A stretch of 64,000 bases of DNA from Sphingomonas sp. UNC305MFCol5.2. Lineage in GTDB: Bacteria; Pseudomonadota; Alphaproteobacteria; Sphingomonadales; Sphingomonadaceae. The stretch covers positions 1,488,001-1,552,000 of the forward strand of contig NZ_JOOE01000001.1 in the NCBI RefSeq assembly GCF_000712135.1, in the 5' to 3' direction. The position numbers were made by a program, and so were the translations under genes. Of the stretch, positions 25,656-34,301 are shown piece after piece (the first letter of the stretch is position 1; the number at the start of each line of letters is the position of its first letter). The notes under the pieces were generated by a model. That model ran no database searches. It was given only the letters and a program-made list of their open reading frames with translations, and was not told the origin of the DNA.

Positions 25656-26492
25656 ATGATCGCTCCCTTCGCCGGCTTCGGGCTCGGCCTGCGCAAGCCG
25701 CATTATGCGGATTTCCTCGAACACCGTATCGCGGTCGATTTCGTCGAGGTGATCTCCGAGAATTTCATGGTCGATGGCGGCCGGCCGCGCCGCATCCTGC
25801 GCGAGGTCCGCGCGCGCTATCCGGTCGCGCTACACGGTGTGTCGATGTCACTCGGGTCGGCCGACGGGCTCGACGGGGCATATCTCGCACGATTGAGGGC
25901 ACTGGTTGACGAGATCGAACCGCTGTTCGTCTCCGATCATCTGAGCTGGACCCGGAGCGAAGGTTTCAGCGCACACGACCTCCTCCCTTTGCCCTATACC
26001 GGCGAGGCGCTCGACTTGGTCTGCGCCAATATCGGCCGCGCGCAGGATGCGCTGGGCCGCGCGATCCTGGTCGAGAATCCCTCCACCTATATCGACTTCA
26101 CGCCCGCCGCGATGACCGAATGGGAATTTCTCGACGCGATATGCGCGCGTACCGGCTGCGGGCTGCTGCTCGACGTCAACAACGTGTTCGTGAGCGCGAC
26201 CAATCACGGTTTCGATCCGCTGGCCTATCTCGACCGCCTACCGCACCGTCGCGTGCGCCAGATCCATCTCGCCGGACACAGTCAGGGCGCCGAGTTGCTG
26301 ATCGACACGCATGACCAGCCAGTCCCCGCCTCGGTCTGGGACCTCTATGCGCACGTCCTGCCGCGGCTCGGCCCGGTGGCGACCATGATCGAGCGTGACG
26401 ACGCGATTCCGCCGCTGTACGCGCTCCTCTCGGAGCTGGACATTGCCCGGCAGATTGCGCGCGACGGCGCCCGGGCGGCGGCATGCGCCTGA
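25656..26492 (+). CDS. bufB: MNIO-family enzyme BufB (DUF692)
   Basis: A 278-residue multinuclear non-heme iron-dependent oxidative enzyme with a TIM-barrel fold, which modifies cysteines of its precursor peptide. The family start GFGLGLRKPHYADFLE, the segments VDFVEVISENFM, ALHGVSMSLGS, FVSDHLSW, ILVENPSTYI, LLLDVNNVFVSATNHGFDP and IHLAGHSQG carry the His, Asp and Glu metal ligands. The open frame begins at 25602, but GGAGAGG sets the start at 25656. It precedes bufC with a 10-base overlap. It probably acts on BufA2 and possibly on BufA1. Confidence 0.93.
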   Translation: MIAPFAGFGLGLRKPHYADFLEHRIAVDFVEVISENFMVDGGRPRRILREVRARYPVALHGVSMSLGSADGLDGAYLARLRALVDEIEPLFVSDHLSWTRSEGFSAHDLLPLPYTGEALDLVCANIGRAQDALGRAILVENPSTYIDFTPAAMTEWEFLDAICARTGCGLLLDVNNVFVSATNHGFDPLAYLDRLPHRRVRQIHLAGHSQGAELLIDTHDQPVPASVWDLYAHVLPRLGPVATMIERDDAIPPLYALLSELDIARQIARDGARAAACA

Positions 26493-27247
26493 TCGACCTC
26501 CAGCGCGACATGCGTGCATGGCTGATGCGCGAGGACGCATCGGCCGCCATACGAATCGGAGAGAATGCCGCGCCCGGGCTACGCGTCTATCAGAATAATT
26601 TCCGCTCCCAGCTCGCGGCATGCATCGAGGACGGCTTCGCGCGCACCCGCGACTGGATCGGCGGCGAGGCGTTCCACCAGGCGGTGATCGCGCATGTCGA
26701 GCGTGTGCCGCCGAGCAGCTGGACGCTCGACGCCTATTCGCGCGATTTTCCGGCGACGCTTGCGATGCTCTATGCTGACGACCCCGAGATCCCCGAGTTG
26801 GCGTGGATCGAACTCGCGCTCGCCGAGGCCTTTGTCGGCCCCGATGCCACCGCGCTCACCGCATTCGACCTGGGCGAAGTGGATTGGGACCGCGCGACCT
26901 TGCGCCTCGCGCCGACGCTCGACTTCGGCGAGCTCACTACCAATGCGCCCGCGATCTGGTCCGCGTTGGCCGAGGGCGAAGCGCCGCCTGCCGTGGCCTA
27001 TTTGCCGGAACCCGGCGCGATCCTCGTCTGGCGCGAGGGCGATGCCCCACGCTTCCGCGCGATCGATCAACTCGAACACCATGCCCTGCTTCGAGTGCGC
27101 GGCGGTATGCCCTTTGCCGGTCTGTGCGCCACCATGGTCGAAACGTTCGGAGAAGAAGCCGGCATCACACGCGCAGGCCAGTTGCTCGGCCAATGGCTGG
27201 CCGATGGGCTGGTGGTCGCCCTCTTCACTGAGGAGCAAGCAAGATGA
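26483..27247 (+). CDS. bufC: BufC/DUF2063 partner protein of the MNIO enzyme
   Basis: A 254-residue protein of the HvfC/BufC family. The conserved N-terminal domain has RVYQNNFRSQLAACIEDGFARTRDWIGGEAF at about residues 34-64, and PELAWIELALAEAF near 105-118. Partner proteins of this family bind the MNIO enzyme and help recognise the precursor. It overlaps bufB by 10 bases, so the two are translationally coupled. The operon seems to end here; no terminator hairpin was found in the 214 gene-free bases that follow. Confidence 0.9.
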   Translation: MRLIDLQRDMRAWLMREDASAAIRIGENAAPGLRVYQNNFRSQLAACIEDGFARTRDWIGGEAFHQAVIAHVERVPPSSWTLDAYSRDFPATLAMLYADDPEIPELAWIELALAEAFVGPDATALTAFDLGEVDWDRATLRLAPTLDFGELTTNAPAIWSALAEGEAPPAVAYLPEPGAILVWREGDAPRFRAIDQLEHHALLRVRGGMPFAGLCATMVETFGEEAGITRAGQLLGQWLADGLVVALFTEEQAR

Positions 27248-27461
27248 TCCTCGCGAACCCGCCCTCCCCAAAGGTCCTGGCGCCAAGCACCGTGGTCGCG
27301 TCCGTGAACCCTGAGAGCTGTCCGATGCACCGACGGATCGCCCCGGGGAACGACGATGTCGGGCACCTCCGACCATCCCCTGGCGCAGGGCGAAACAAAA
27401 TGAAGATCAAGCCGCGACCCTGGCTAGAGAGCTTCGGTTCGAAGTCCCCATTGCCTCTGCA

Positions 27462-27908
27462 TCAGGCGGAATCTGCCAGCGGGTCGACGGGGTTCAGCCT
27501 CATGGCCGTGACCAGGGAAGCCATGCTCGCCTCGACGGCTTCACCGCGATATGGCTTCGCGAGCACCGGCAGAACGGTGCGAAGCTCCGGTTCAAGATCC
27601 TCGACCTGGAAACTCCCTGATGCGAGCAGAACTGCCAGTCCGGGACGGTGGCCGAGTACCCAACGGGCCAGATCGACGCCGTCATAGCGGCCGGGCATCT
27701 GAACGTCCGAGAAAACGCAGTCGATCGAGCGATCGACGTCCTCGAGAAGCAGCAGCGCCTCGTCCGCATTGGCAGCTTCAACTACCATGTACCCCCGGTC
27801 GGCCAGATACCCGGCAATCTGCCGTCGAATGCGCGCGTCATCATCGACCACGAGAACCCTCAGAGGCGCATCGGCGCCTCGGGGACACGGAAGAGGGGTG
27901 AAGGCCAT
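27462..27908 (-). CDS. Single-domain response regulator
   Basis: A 148-residue CheY-like receiver with no output domain. The acidic pocket is VDDDAR near residues 21-26, the phospho-acceptor Asp lies in CVFSDVQMPG near 68, and the Lys is in LAKPYRG near 117. The sequence resembles receivers that end hybrid kinases, so it may serve a kinase encoded elsewhere, such as the MHYT kinase at 17-19 kb; that link is a guess. The gene faces bufC tail to tail. Confidence 0.88.
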   Translation of the reverse strand: MAFTPLPCPRGADAPLRVLVVDDDARIRRQIAGYLADRGYMVVEAANADEALLLLEDVDRSIDCVFSDVQMPGRYDGVDLARWVLGHRPGLAVLLASGSFQVEDLEPELRTVLPVLAKPYRGEAVEASMASLVTAMRLNPVDPLADSA

Positions 27909-28523
27909 ACAAGCCGGAAGCTACGCATGTTCAGAAACATGGCCAGTAAAGAGTTGTAAATGAAAGCCATCGGAGTCTGCAAATCCGTCCGAAAGAAACG
28001 ATCTTAAAATCGGGGAGCTCGCTCGCTCCATCGCCGGTTCCTGCGCCAGATGCGATGTAGATTGGGGACGACTTAGCTCCCTGAGATCATACTGTCCTGC
28101 ATCTCGCACGCGGTACTCATGCGTCCTGGATTTTACCCGGAATGACCTTCGTTACTACGGAAGGAGTGCCGGAATGCTATCCCACGGCCCAGTAGCGAGA
28201 GTGTCGGCCAGACCCCGATCGGCGGTCCAAACTACCTGCGATCCCTGCGACAATCCGTCCTGATCCGCCGACGGGAGGAGCCGCGCGGGATGGCCGTGAC
28301 GTAGCGGAATCTCAGATGCTTGTTACAACTGTTTACAAGGCTGCGATTGTCGCTCCTGCCCCCCGTTGCTAGCAGCGGAGCATGTCGATGATTGCTCATC
28401 CAGGTGTATCCGCGTTTGCAGACCTGGCAGGCGTAGCCGGGAGCAATGGTTACTGCGGTTGCCGCCGTGCCCAGGCGGCAACACTCGTGGCTGAGCCCTA
28501 TTGAGATCACGCAAGGGCCCTGC
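27909..28523. other. Long intergenic region upstream of two divergent regulators
   Basis: 615 bases between the lone receiver and the OmpR-type regulator. It has lower GC stretches than its surroundings and no open frame with coding character. It contains the direct-repeat site at 28323-28338 and must contain both promoters. Confidence 0.6.
28323..28338 (+). promoter_or_regulatory. Candidate operator, direct repeat TTACAA-N4-TTACAA
   Basis: Two identical hexamers start 10 bases apart, about 185 bases before the regulator gene. OmpR-type proteins bind direct repeats at this spacing. Two related sites lie at 33642 and 33719. Confidence 0.5.
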
Positions 28524-29219
28524 ATGCGTATCGCGGTAGTCGATGATGATGAGAGCGTAATCCAATTCGCTTCGGCAGCATTGGTCGCGGCGGGCCATTC
28601 GAGCACCGGCTTTCGCAACGGCGCCGCCCTTCTTGCCGCGCTGCGCAGGCAAACCTTCGACCTGATCCTGCTCGACTGGAATCTGCCCGACAGCTCGGGG
28701 ATGGAGCTGCTGCGCTCGATCCGCGATGCCGTATCCCGGGCAACCGCCATCATCATGCTAACGAGCCGGTCCGACAAGGATGACATCGCCGCTGCACTGC
28801 ATGCGGGCGCGGATGACTATGTCGTCAAGCCGGAAACCGGAACTGTGATCGTCGCACGCGTCCAGGCAGTGCTGCGCCGTGCAATGCCCACCGCCGCACA
28901 AGACCGGGTTCTGCAGTTCGGTTCGTACGCTTTCGATCGTCTGACGGAACGGGTTATCGTAGGGGTCGAGGAAGTCGCGCTGAGCGCGAAGGAGTTCCAG
29001 CTCGCGCTCACATTGTTCGAGAACATGCACCGCGCATTGTCGAGAAGCTATCTGCTGGAGACGATCTGGCAGAGTGCCGCCGATCTCTCGACGCGGACGC
29101 TCGACATGCACGTTTCGCGTATTCGCACCAAGCTCAAGCTGACCCCCGAGAACGGCTACCGCATCGTCGCGATTTCTGGTTATGGCTATCGCATGGAGCG
29201 TTTCGGGGCAGAGGAGTAG
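28524..29219 (+). CDS. OmpR-family response regulator of the FecR-CHASE2 system
   Basis: A 231-residue regulator with a receiver domain (pocket VDDDES at residues 6-11; phospho-Asp near 52 in ILLDWNLPD; Lys in VVKPETG) and a winged-helix output domain ending in ISGYGYRMERF. The frame runs back to 28446, but the ATG at 28524 matches the usual receiver start. Two bases separate it from the next gene, a LysM-FecR protein, and a CHASE2 kinase follows. The three form one operon and probably one signalling pathway. Confidence 0.9.
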   Translation: MRIAVVDDDESVIQFASAALVAAGHSSTGFRNGAALLAALRRQTFDLILLDWNLPDSSGMELLRSIRDAVSRATAIIMLTSRSDKDDIAAALHAGADDYVVKPETGTVIVARVQAVLRRAMPTAAQDRVLQFGSYAFDRLTERVIVGVEEVALSAKEFQLALTLFENMHRALSRSYLLETIWQSAADLSTRTLDMHVSRIRTKLKLTPENGYRIVAISGYGYRMERFGAEE

Positions 29220-29221
29220 GC

Positions 29222-30529
29222 ATGTTTCTAGCGGGCGCGCTGTGGGCCGCCGCCGTCACCCCCGCACCGGCCCCTCCCCCCGACACCGTCATTTATGTCG
29301 TGCGCCGGGGCGATACGCTTGACAGGCTTAGTCAAAGCTTTCTCGTGCCGGAACGGCGATGGCGGGCCCTGCTCAAGCTGGCGGGAATCCGAAATCCGCG
29401 GCGCCTGCCTGTCGGCCGGCCTCTGACCATCCCGCGTGACTGGTTGCGCTACAAGGTCGAGCCCGCACGCCTTGCAAGCTACCGCGGCACCGTGAGTCTA
29501 TCCATGGCGGGCCGCCCGGTGCCGTTGGCCGCGGGTTCGGTAATCGGCGAGAATACCGATGTCGCGACTGCTGCGAACAGCTTCGTCACGCTGATCCTCG
29601 CGGACCGCTCGCAAGTGGTGATCCCATCGCAGAGCCGCGTGCGAATCCGGGAGCTCCGCCGCATCCTGCTCACCGGTGCGATCGATTATCGCATCGAAGT
29701 GCAGAAAGGTCGCCTCGAGACGAAGGTAACTCCGGTGGACCCGCCCTCGGGCCGATACCGCATACGTACCCCGATCAGCATGACCGCGGTGCGAGGCACC
29801 GAGTTCCGGGTTTCATTCGAAGCCGAACGGGATGTCGCCGCAACGGAGGTGCTGACGGGACGGGTCGGGTTCTCCGGCCCCGACGGCTCCGGCGCGCTGG
29901 AACTGGACCGCAGCTTCGGCGCAACGCTCGATTCTGCCAGCCCCCCTCGAATCGAGAAGCTTCTTGCTGCCCCGGATCTGGACGAACCACCGCCGGTGCA
30001 GACGCGCTACGCGGTAGAGTTCCGCGCCCGCAAGCTCGACGGGGCGATCCGCTACCGCGCGGTGATCGCGACCGACGCCGGGTTCATCGACAACGTCGCC
30101 GAGCAGTTTTCCGACGACGGGGTCTTCGCTCTCAACGACATCCCGAACGGCAACCTCTTCGTCCGGGTATCGGCAGTGGCGCCCAGCGGGCTGGAAGGAC
30201 TGGCGCAAGCCTATAGTTTCCGGCGTCGCCTCGCCTCGATTCATGGATCCGTCGAAACCGGCGAGGATGGATACCGCTTCCGCTGGTCGGGCGCCGGCGG
30301 GGGGGTAAGGCGATATCGCTTCCAACTCATGCGCGACACGCCGCAAGGCAGCTTGATGGTCGATGAAGTTGCGCTCGCGCGCGATGCGCTCACGCTGCGG
30401 CGGCTCCCCGGCGGCGTTTATTACTGGCGCGTAGGCCTGATCCAGATCGAGGACGGCGAGGCCACCGAATCGTGGACGGATCCCGAGAAGCTGACGATCA
30501 CCGATCCGACACGATCTCGAAAGCGTTGA
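29222..30529 (+). CDS. Periplasmic LysM-FecR domain protein
   Basis: A 435-residue exported protein. A short signal (MFLAGALWAAAVTPAPA) is followed by a LysM domain (YVVRRGDTLDRLSQSF, about residues 24-68), which usually binds peptidoglycan, and a FecR domain (about 110-210) with DRSQVVIPSQSRVRI and TPISMTAVRGTEFRVSFE. The C-terminal half has beta-sandwich-like repeats (residues 260-425). Unlike classical FecR it has no cytoplasmic or membrane anti-sigma part. Placement between a regulator and a CHASE2 kinase suggests a periplasmic sensor or adaptor that reports cell-wall state to the kinase. Confidence 0.87.
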   Translation: MFLAGALWAAAVTPAPAPPPDTVIYVVRRGDTLDRLSQSFLVPERRWRALLKLAGIRNPRRLPVGRPLTIPRDWLRYKVEPARLASYRGTVSLSMAGRPVPLAAGSVIGENTDVATAANSFVTLILADRSQVVIPSQSRVRIRELRRILLTGAIDYRIEVQKGRLETKVTPVDPPSGRYRIRTPISMTAVRGTEFRVSFEAERDVAATEVLTGRVGFSGPDGSGALELDRSFGATLDSASPPRIEKLLAAPDLDEPPPVQTRYAVEFRARKLDGAIRYRAVIATDAGFIDNVAEQFSDDGVFALNDIPNGNLFVRVSAVAPSGLEGLAQAYSFRRRLASIHGSVETGEDGYRFRWSGAGGGVRRYRFQLMRDTPQGSLMVDEVALARDALTLRRLPGGVYYWRVGLIQIEDGEATESWTDPEKLTITDPTRSRKR

Positions 30530-32721
30530 AGTTGTTCCCGCGCTTGCTGATGGAATGGTGCGCGGTTGCGGTGCTCGTGCTGGCGTTGACCTTGGGGCTC
30601 ACCCTCACCGGTGCCACTTCGAAGGCGGACGACGCGATCTACGATCTCGTGGTTGAATTGCGGGCGCCAGCGGCTTCCGACCGGATCCTCCTGGTCACGA
30701 TCGACGATGCGAGTCTGGCCGCGCTCGGACAATGGCCATGGGCCCGCACCATGCACGCGCAGGCGATCGGGATTCTCGCCGCCGATCGACCGGCAGCGAT
30801 CGCCTATGACGTGCTTTTCACGGAACCCGGGCGTTCTTCGGGAGAAGATGCGGCGCTGGCCAAGGCCCTGGGACAGGCGAAGGTCGCATTGCCGATCCTC
30901 TTCGACGCGCCGGGCGCGGACGGACGGGCTTTCGAGACAGTGGCGCCGATTGCGCCGGTCGCAAAGGCTGCCGCAGCGCTCGGGCAGGTCGCGCTTCCCC
31001 ACGAAGAGGATGGCACGGCCCGCACCGCACTGCTCGAGGTGGACGACGGCTCGCGCACTTGGCTGCACCTCGTCGAGCAGACATACAGGCTGGCAATGGG
31101 CCATGCTTCGCCGGCCTGGCAGCGCGCGCACGCCAGGGGCGAGATGTCGGTGCTCGTGCCCTATCGTGCTGCCGGCGCGTTCCGAACCGTGTCGTTCGGC
31201 GACCTCGTCGCCGGGCGCCTCCCGCCCGACTTCGTTCGTGACAGGATCGTTCTCATCGGCGCGACCGCCGGAGGCCTGGGCGACCGCCACGACGTCGCGG
31301 GCGCGGGAACGCTCGCCGGACTCGAGGTGCAGGCCAACCTCCTGAACGCGATGCTCGCCGACCGCTTCGTGCGTGAGGTGTCGCTGCCGATCCGGCTGGC
31401 CGCAGGCACGATGCCGGGCATCATCCTCTTGCTGATGTTCTGGCGTCTCAGGCCCTCGGGCGCCCTGCTCGCCTCGCTGGCGATGTTCGGTCTGGTCGCC
31501 GCACTGCCGGTCCTGCTCATCGCCACGACGGGCCTGTGGATACCCCCTGCAGCAGCGCTGCTCGGGATAGCATTCGTATACCCGTTATGGGGCTGGCGAC
31601 GGCTGCACGCGATCGACAAGACGATTTCGCAGGAACTGTCCCGTCTGTCGATGGATCTTGGCGGCACGCTGGCGCCGGCCGAAAGCCGGCTCGACCATGC
31701 CGGGCGGAACGCCCTCGCCCTCAGCGACTCGATCACGGCCTTGCGCGATCTGAAGCGCCTGGTCGCCGACACCGTCGACGGCGTAGCCGACCCCCTGGTC
31801 GTCACGACCATGGAAGGAGACGTGTTGGTCGCCAACGGCCGCGCCGAAGCGCTCCTGGCCCGGGACGCCCAAGCGCGCGCGGCTCTCTACAGCACCCCTG
31901 CGGCAAACGATCTCATATCGGCGGACGGCAGGCATTTCTCGCATCGGCGGACACCGCTCACGGATGCAACCGGCGAACAGCGCGGATGGATCCACCTCCT
32001 GGCGGAGATCACCAACATTCGCGCTGTCGAGCGTGACCGCGCACAGGCCCTGGAATTTCTCAGCCACGATATGCGCTCGCCCCAAGCGGCCATCATCACC
32101 TTGCTGGACGCGACCACGAAATCCGGGAGTGGCGGGTTTACCGCCGCAACCGCAGACAAGATCGCCTACCACGCTCGCCGAACGTTGGGCCTGGCCGAGA
32201 ATTTCGTACAACTGGCGCGGCTGCGCGAGACCGGCTTTGCTCCGGAAGAGACCGACCTGCACGATTGTCTGGCCGAGGCGAGCGACGCGCTCTGGCCGCT
32301 TGCGTCGAAAAAGGACGTGCGGATCGTCGTGCCTCCCAGCGAGCCTTTCTGCGTCGGCGGCGAGCGCCATGCCCTCACCCGGGCATTTCTCAACTTGCTG
32401 GACAACGCAGTGCGGTTCAGCCCGCCGGGTGCGGAAATTCGCTGCGGCATCGATGTGGTCGCGACCGGCGACGCCTTCGAGTTCGAGGCGTGGATCGAAG
32501 ACCGGGGTCCGGGCATCTCGGAGGAACGTCTCGCGGATCTGACCGGTCGCTTCGGTCCGATGGGGAGGTCCGCCCCGGGAATGAGCGTCGGTCTCGGCCT
32601 CGCTTATGTGAGGACCGTAGCAGACCGCCATGGCGGCAGGCTGGAGTACGCCGCCGTGTCACCGCACGGTTCGCGCTTCACTCTCGCACTGCCCGCCTTC
32701 GCATCGACCCTCACCCGATGA
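30526..32721 (+). CDS. CHASE2-domain sensor histidine kinase
   Basis: A membrane kinase of about 731 residues. A first helix (VAVLVLALTLGLTL) is followed by a large periplasmic CHASE2 domain (IDDASLAALGQWPWAR, IAYDVLFTEPG, RIVLIGATAGG), three C-terminal helices, a PAS-like segment, HisKA with His in LEFLSHDMRSPQAAI, and HATPase motifs LNLLDNAVRFS, DRGPGIS and VGLGLAYV. The best start is TTG at 30526, which overlaps the FecR stop as TTGA; ATG at 30550 is the alternative and would trim eight residues before the first helix. It pairs with the regulator at 28524. Confidence 0.9.
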   Translation: MKLFPRLLMEWCAVAVLVLALTLGLTLTGATSKADDAIYDLVVELRAPAASDRILLVTIDDASLAALGQWPWARTMHAQAIGILAADRPAAIAYDVLFTEPGRSSGEDAALAKALGQAKVALPILFDAPGADGRAFETVAPIAPVAKAAAALGQVALPHEEDGTARTALLEVDDGSRTWLHLVEQTYRLAMGHASPAWQRAHARGEMSVLVPYRAAGAFRTVSFGDLVAGRLPPDFVRDRIVLIGATAGGLGDRHDVAGAGTLAGLEVQANLLNAMLADRFVREVSLPIRLAAGTMPGIILLLMFWRLRPSGALLASLAMFGLVAALPVLLIATTGLWIPPAAALLGIAFVYPLWGWRRLHAIDKTISQELSRLSMDLGGTLAPAESRLDHAGRNALALSDSITALRDLKRLVADTVDGVADPLVVTTMEGDVLVANGRAEALLARDAQARAALYSTPAANDLISADGRHFSHRRTPLTDATGEQRGWIHLLAEITNIRAVERDRAQALEFLSHDMRSPQAAIITLLDATTKSGSGGFTAATADKIAYHARRTLGLAENFVQLARLRETGFAPEETDLHDCLAEASDALWPLASKKDVRIVVPPSEPFCVGGERHALTRAFLNLLDNAVRFSPPGAEIRCGIDVVATGDAFEFEAWIEDRGPGISEERLADLTGRFGPMGRSAPGMSVGLGLAYVRTVADRHGGRLEYAAVSPHGSRFTLALPAFASTLTR

Positions 32722-33190
32722 CCGCGGCCCTCGCCAGCCGAGGCAGGATCTTTTCCCGAGTCGAGCCGCAGTGCCGGACTACCGCCGCGTTTCGGAACAG
32801 CACGTCGCCGCTCGCCCGATCGACCATTCCGACCGTGAGCACGTAGCGCCGCGGCCGGCACAGCACGATCGGGTTCGGCAGCGCGCCGCTGCTGGTCGAT
32901 CCGCGGCTCTCGTCGTGCTGGACCTCGACCTGTGGCGGAGCACTGGCCAGGCCAACCTCGAGGCGATAGCGGCCGTTCGGGGTCTCGCGATATCCCTTGG
33001 CGGCAAGCGCGTCACGGACCAGCGAAACGGCGCCCGCGGCCTCGCCGTTTCCCGGAGCCGAGGCGAGAGCATAGGTTGGATCGGTGAGGCCCGCGCCCGC
33101 GGGCGGCAGCGACCCTTCTCGGCTCAGCGGCGATACGCAGGCGCCAACCAGCACCAGCATCGCTCCTGCGATCACTCGATCGGTACGCAT
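32711..33190 (-). CDS. Small lipoprotein, DUF4136-like
   Basis: A 159-residue lipoprotein. The signal ends in a lipobox (VLVGAC, acylated Cys near residue 18). The mature part has the pattern AAKGYRETPNGRYRLEVGLA followed by a predicted strand region and RYVLTVGMVDRASGDVLFRN, reminiscent of DUF4136 outer-membrane lipoproteins. Two cysteines (LCRPRR and RHCGS) could form a disulfide. Its 3' end overlaps the kinase gene by 11 bases, tail to tail. Function unknown. Confidence 0.72.
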   Translation of the reverse strand: MRTDRVIAGAMLVLVGACVSPLSREGSLPPAGAGLTDPTYALASAPGNGEAAGAVSLVRDALAAKGYRETPNGRYRLEVGLASAPPQVEVQHDESRGSTSSGALPNPIVLCRPRRYVLTVGMVDRASGDVLFRNAAVVRHCGSTREKILPRLARAAVIG

Positions 33191-33300
33191 GCCTCTCTCC
33201 CTTGCCTTCGAAGGGCATAGACGAAACCGTCGCCGAGCCTCAACTCGGCGGCGGCGATACCCGATTCTCGCTCGCCCCGGGGACGGGATATGGGTTAGAA

Positions 33301-33632
33301 CTTCCCGATCAGGTTCACGAAGGAACCCGATCGTCGTAGCTGAGATCGGAAAGATCGCCGGAATAGTCGGTGAAGTTGTAGCCGACGCCGAGCTTCACAT
33401 TGTCGCCCATGTGCCGGTAAACCCGGCCAGCGTCCCGGACGCGAATCGCCTGCCTCGCGGCTGGAGAGCTCGCGGGCTTCGGCGAGTAGATCCCATTTCC
33501 CGATCACGCGATAGTCGGTGCGTACCGCCCAGAACGTCGCGTGGCTGTCGAACCACGGGCATTGGCGTCGCGCGACGTGCGAAGCTCGCCGACGCGATAC
33601 GCCACCTTCCCGCCCAGCGCGGGGCAATCAAA
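33301..33632 (-). pseudogene. Remnant of an outer-membrane protein C-terminus
   Basis: Read leftward, protein-like segments appear in successive frames: ALGGKVAYRVGELRTSRDA, then DSHATFWAVRTDYRVIGKW and LLAEARELSSREAGDS, then YRHMGDNVKLGVGYNFTDYS and DLSDLSYDDR, then FVNLIGKF and a stop. At least three frame changes join them. The ending GVGYNFTD...NLIGKF with a terminal Phe is that of an outer-membrane beta barrel. The 5' part of the gene is missing. Lying next to the FecR-CHASE2 operon, it may once have been its target. Confidence 0.75.
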
Positions 33633-33641
33633 TTCCTGATT

Positions 33642-33657
33642 TTACACTATTTTACAA
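33642..33657 (+). promoter_or_regulatory. Candidate operator, TTACAC-N4-TTACAA
   Basis: Direct repeat with the same 10-base spacing as the site at 28323, located immediately upstream of the 5' edge of the leftward outer-membrane pseudogene. Confidence 0.42.
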
Positions 33658-33718
33658 AAAATGACGGACCCGGAACGAGACCTCGCGCATTGTCGCATCG
33701 CGGCTGCTCGAAGCGCCG

Positions 33719-33734
33719 TTGTAACATGTTGTCA
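33719..33734 (-). promoter_or_regulatory. Candidate operator, TGACAA-N4-TTACAA
   Basis: On the minus strand two hexamers related to TTACAA start 10 bases apart, 62 bases from the site at 33642. Confidence 0.4.
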
Positions 33735-34267
33735 CGGCGCTTGCGGGACGACGGCCCCGCTGCCAGACGCCCCACGCCGCCATAATGAGGAACTCGAATT
33801 GCCCAGGATCTTCCGCGTGCAATTGCTGCCGCCATCCATCTCCAATCACCCTCGTTGATGCCGGCATGAGTTCAATTCGGCGCGCCGCCAGACTCTTGGC
33901 GTATCTGGCGCGGGAGAGAATTGGAGAGGGGCACGAAGCCGAGCCGGAAGGCCCCCGCCCTGCGGCGAATGAAACGCCCCCGTCGACGTCGCCGACTGGG
34001 AAGCGCTCCAAAGCCAAGGCGGACACCCGGCGCTGAACCGGTGGGCAAGTGCGGCGACGAGCACGACGTTTGAGCCTGCAGGCTTCGCCTGACGACCTTC
34101 GCCGATAGCGCTGCGCGGTTGCCCCCGAACCTGGCGCCCTCCCGGCGCTGGAAATCCTGGTGACGAATTGCGTGAAAAATGCCGTCAAATCCGGTCCACC
34201 CGGTCGATGACACCAACTCCACATCCTTCTCCTTCAGCGCCTTAGGAACCGAATCGGAGGGGAGGGA

Positions 34268-34301
34268 TGGCTGGGGAGGCAGGATTCGAAGCAATCCTGC
34301 G
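34268..34301 (-). other. tRNA-like 3' end fragment
   Basis: On the minus strand the sequence ends in TTCGAATCCTGCCTCCCCAG followed by CCA, as a tRNA T-loop and acceptor strand would. The T-loop region has an extra few bases and no matching 5' half was found, so it is not a working tRNA. It may be a scar of an element that inserted at a tRNA 3' end. Confidence 0.4.

Noticed and set aside
27244..27687. Rightward 147-codon frame that overlaps the bufC stop by ATGA
   Set aside because: The second half is the antisense of the lone receiver gene and the first half has no conserved pattern, although the overlap made it worth a look.
28232..28786. Leftward 184-codon frame across the start of the OmpR-type regulator
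   Set aside because: No family resemblance, no ribosome-binding site, and it covers the receiver domain of the real gene in antisense.
33652..34224. Leftward 190-codon frame in the decayed region
   Set aside because: Biased Arg/Ala/Ser composition and no conserved motif; it is probably chance in GC-rich DNA.
34268..34301. Functional tRNA
   Set aside because: Only the T-loop and acceptor 3' strand are recognisable and the T-loop has extra bases; no D-arm or anticodon arm was found.
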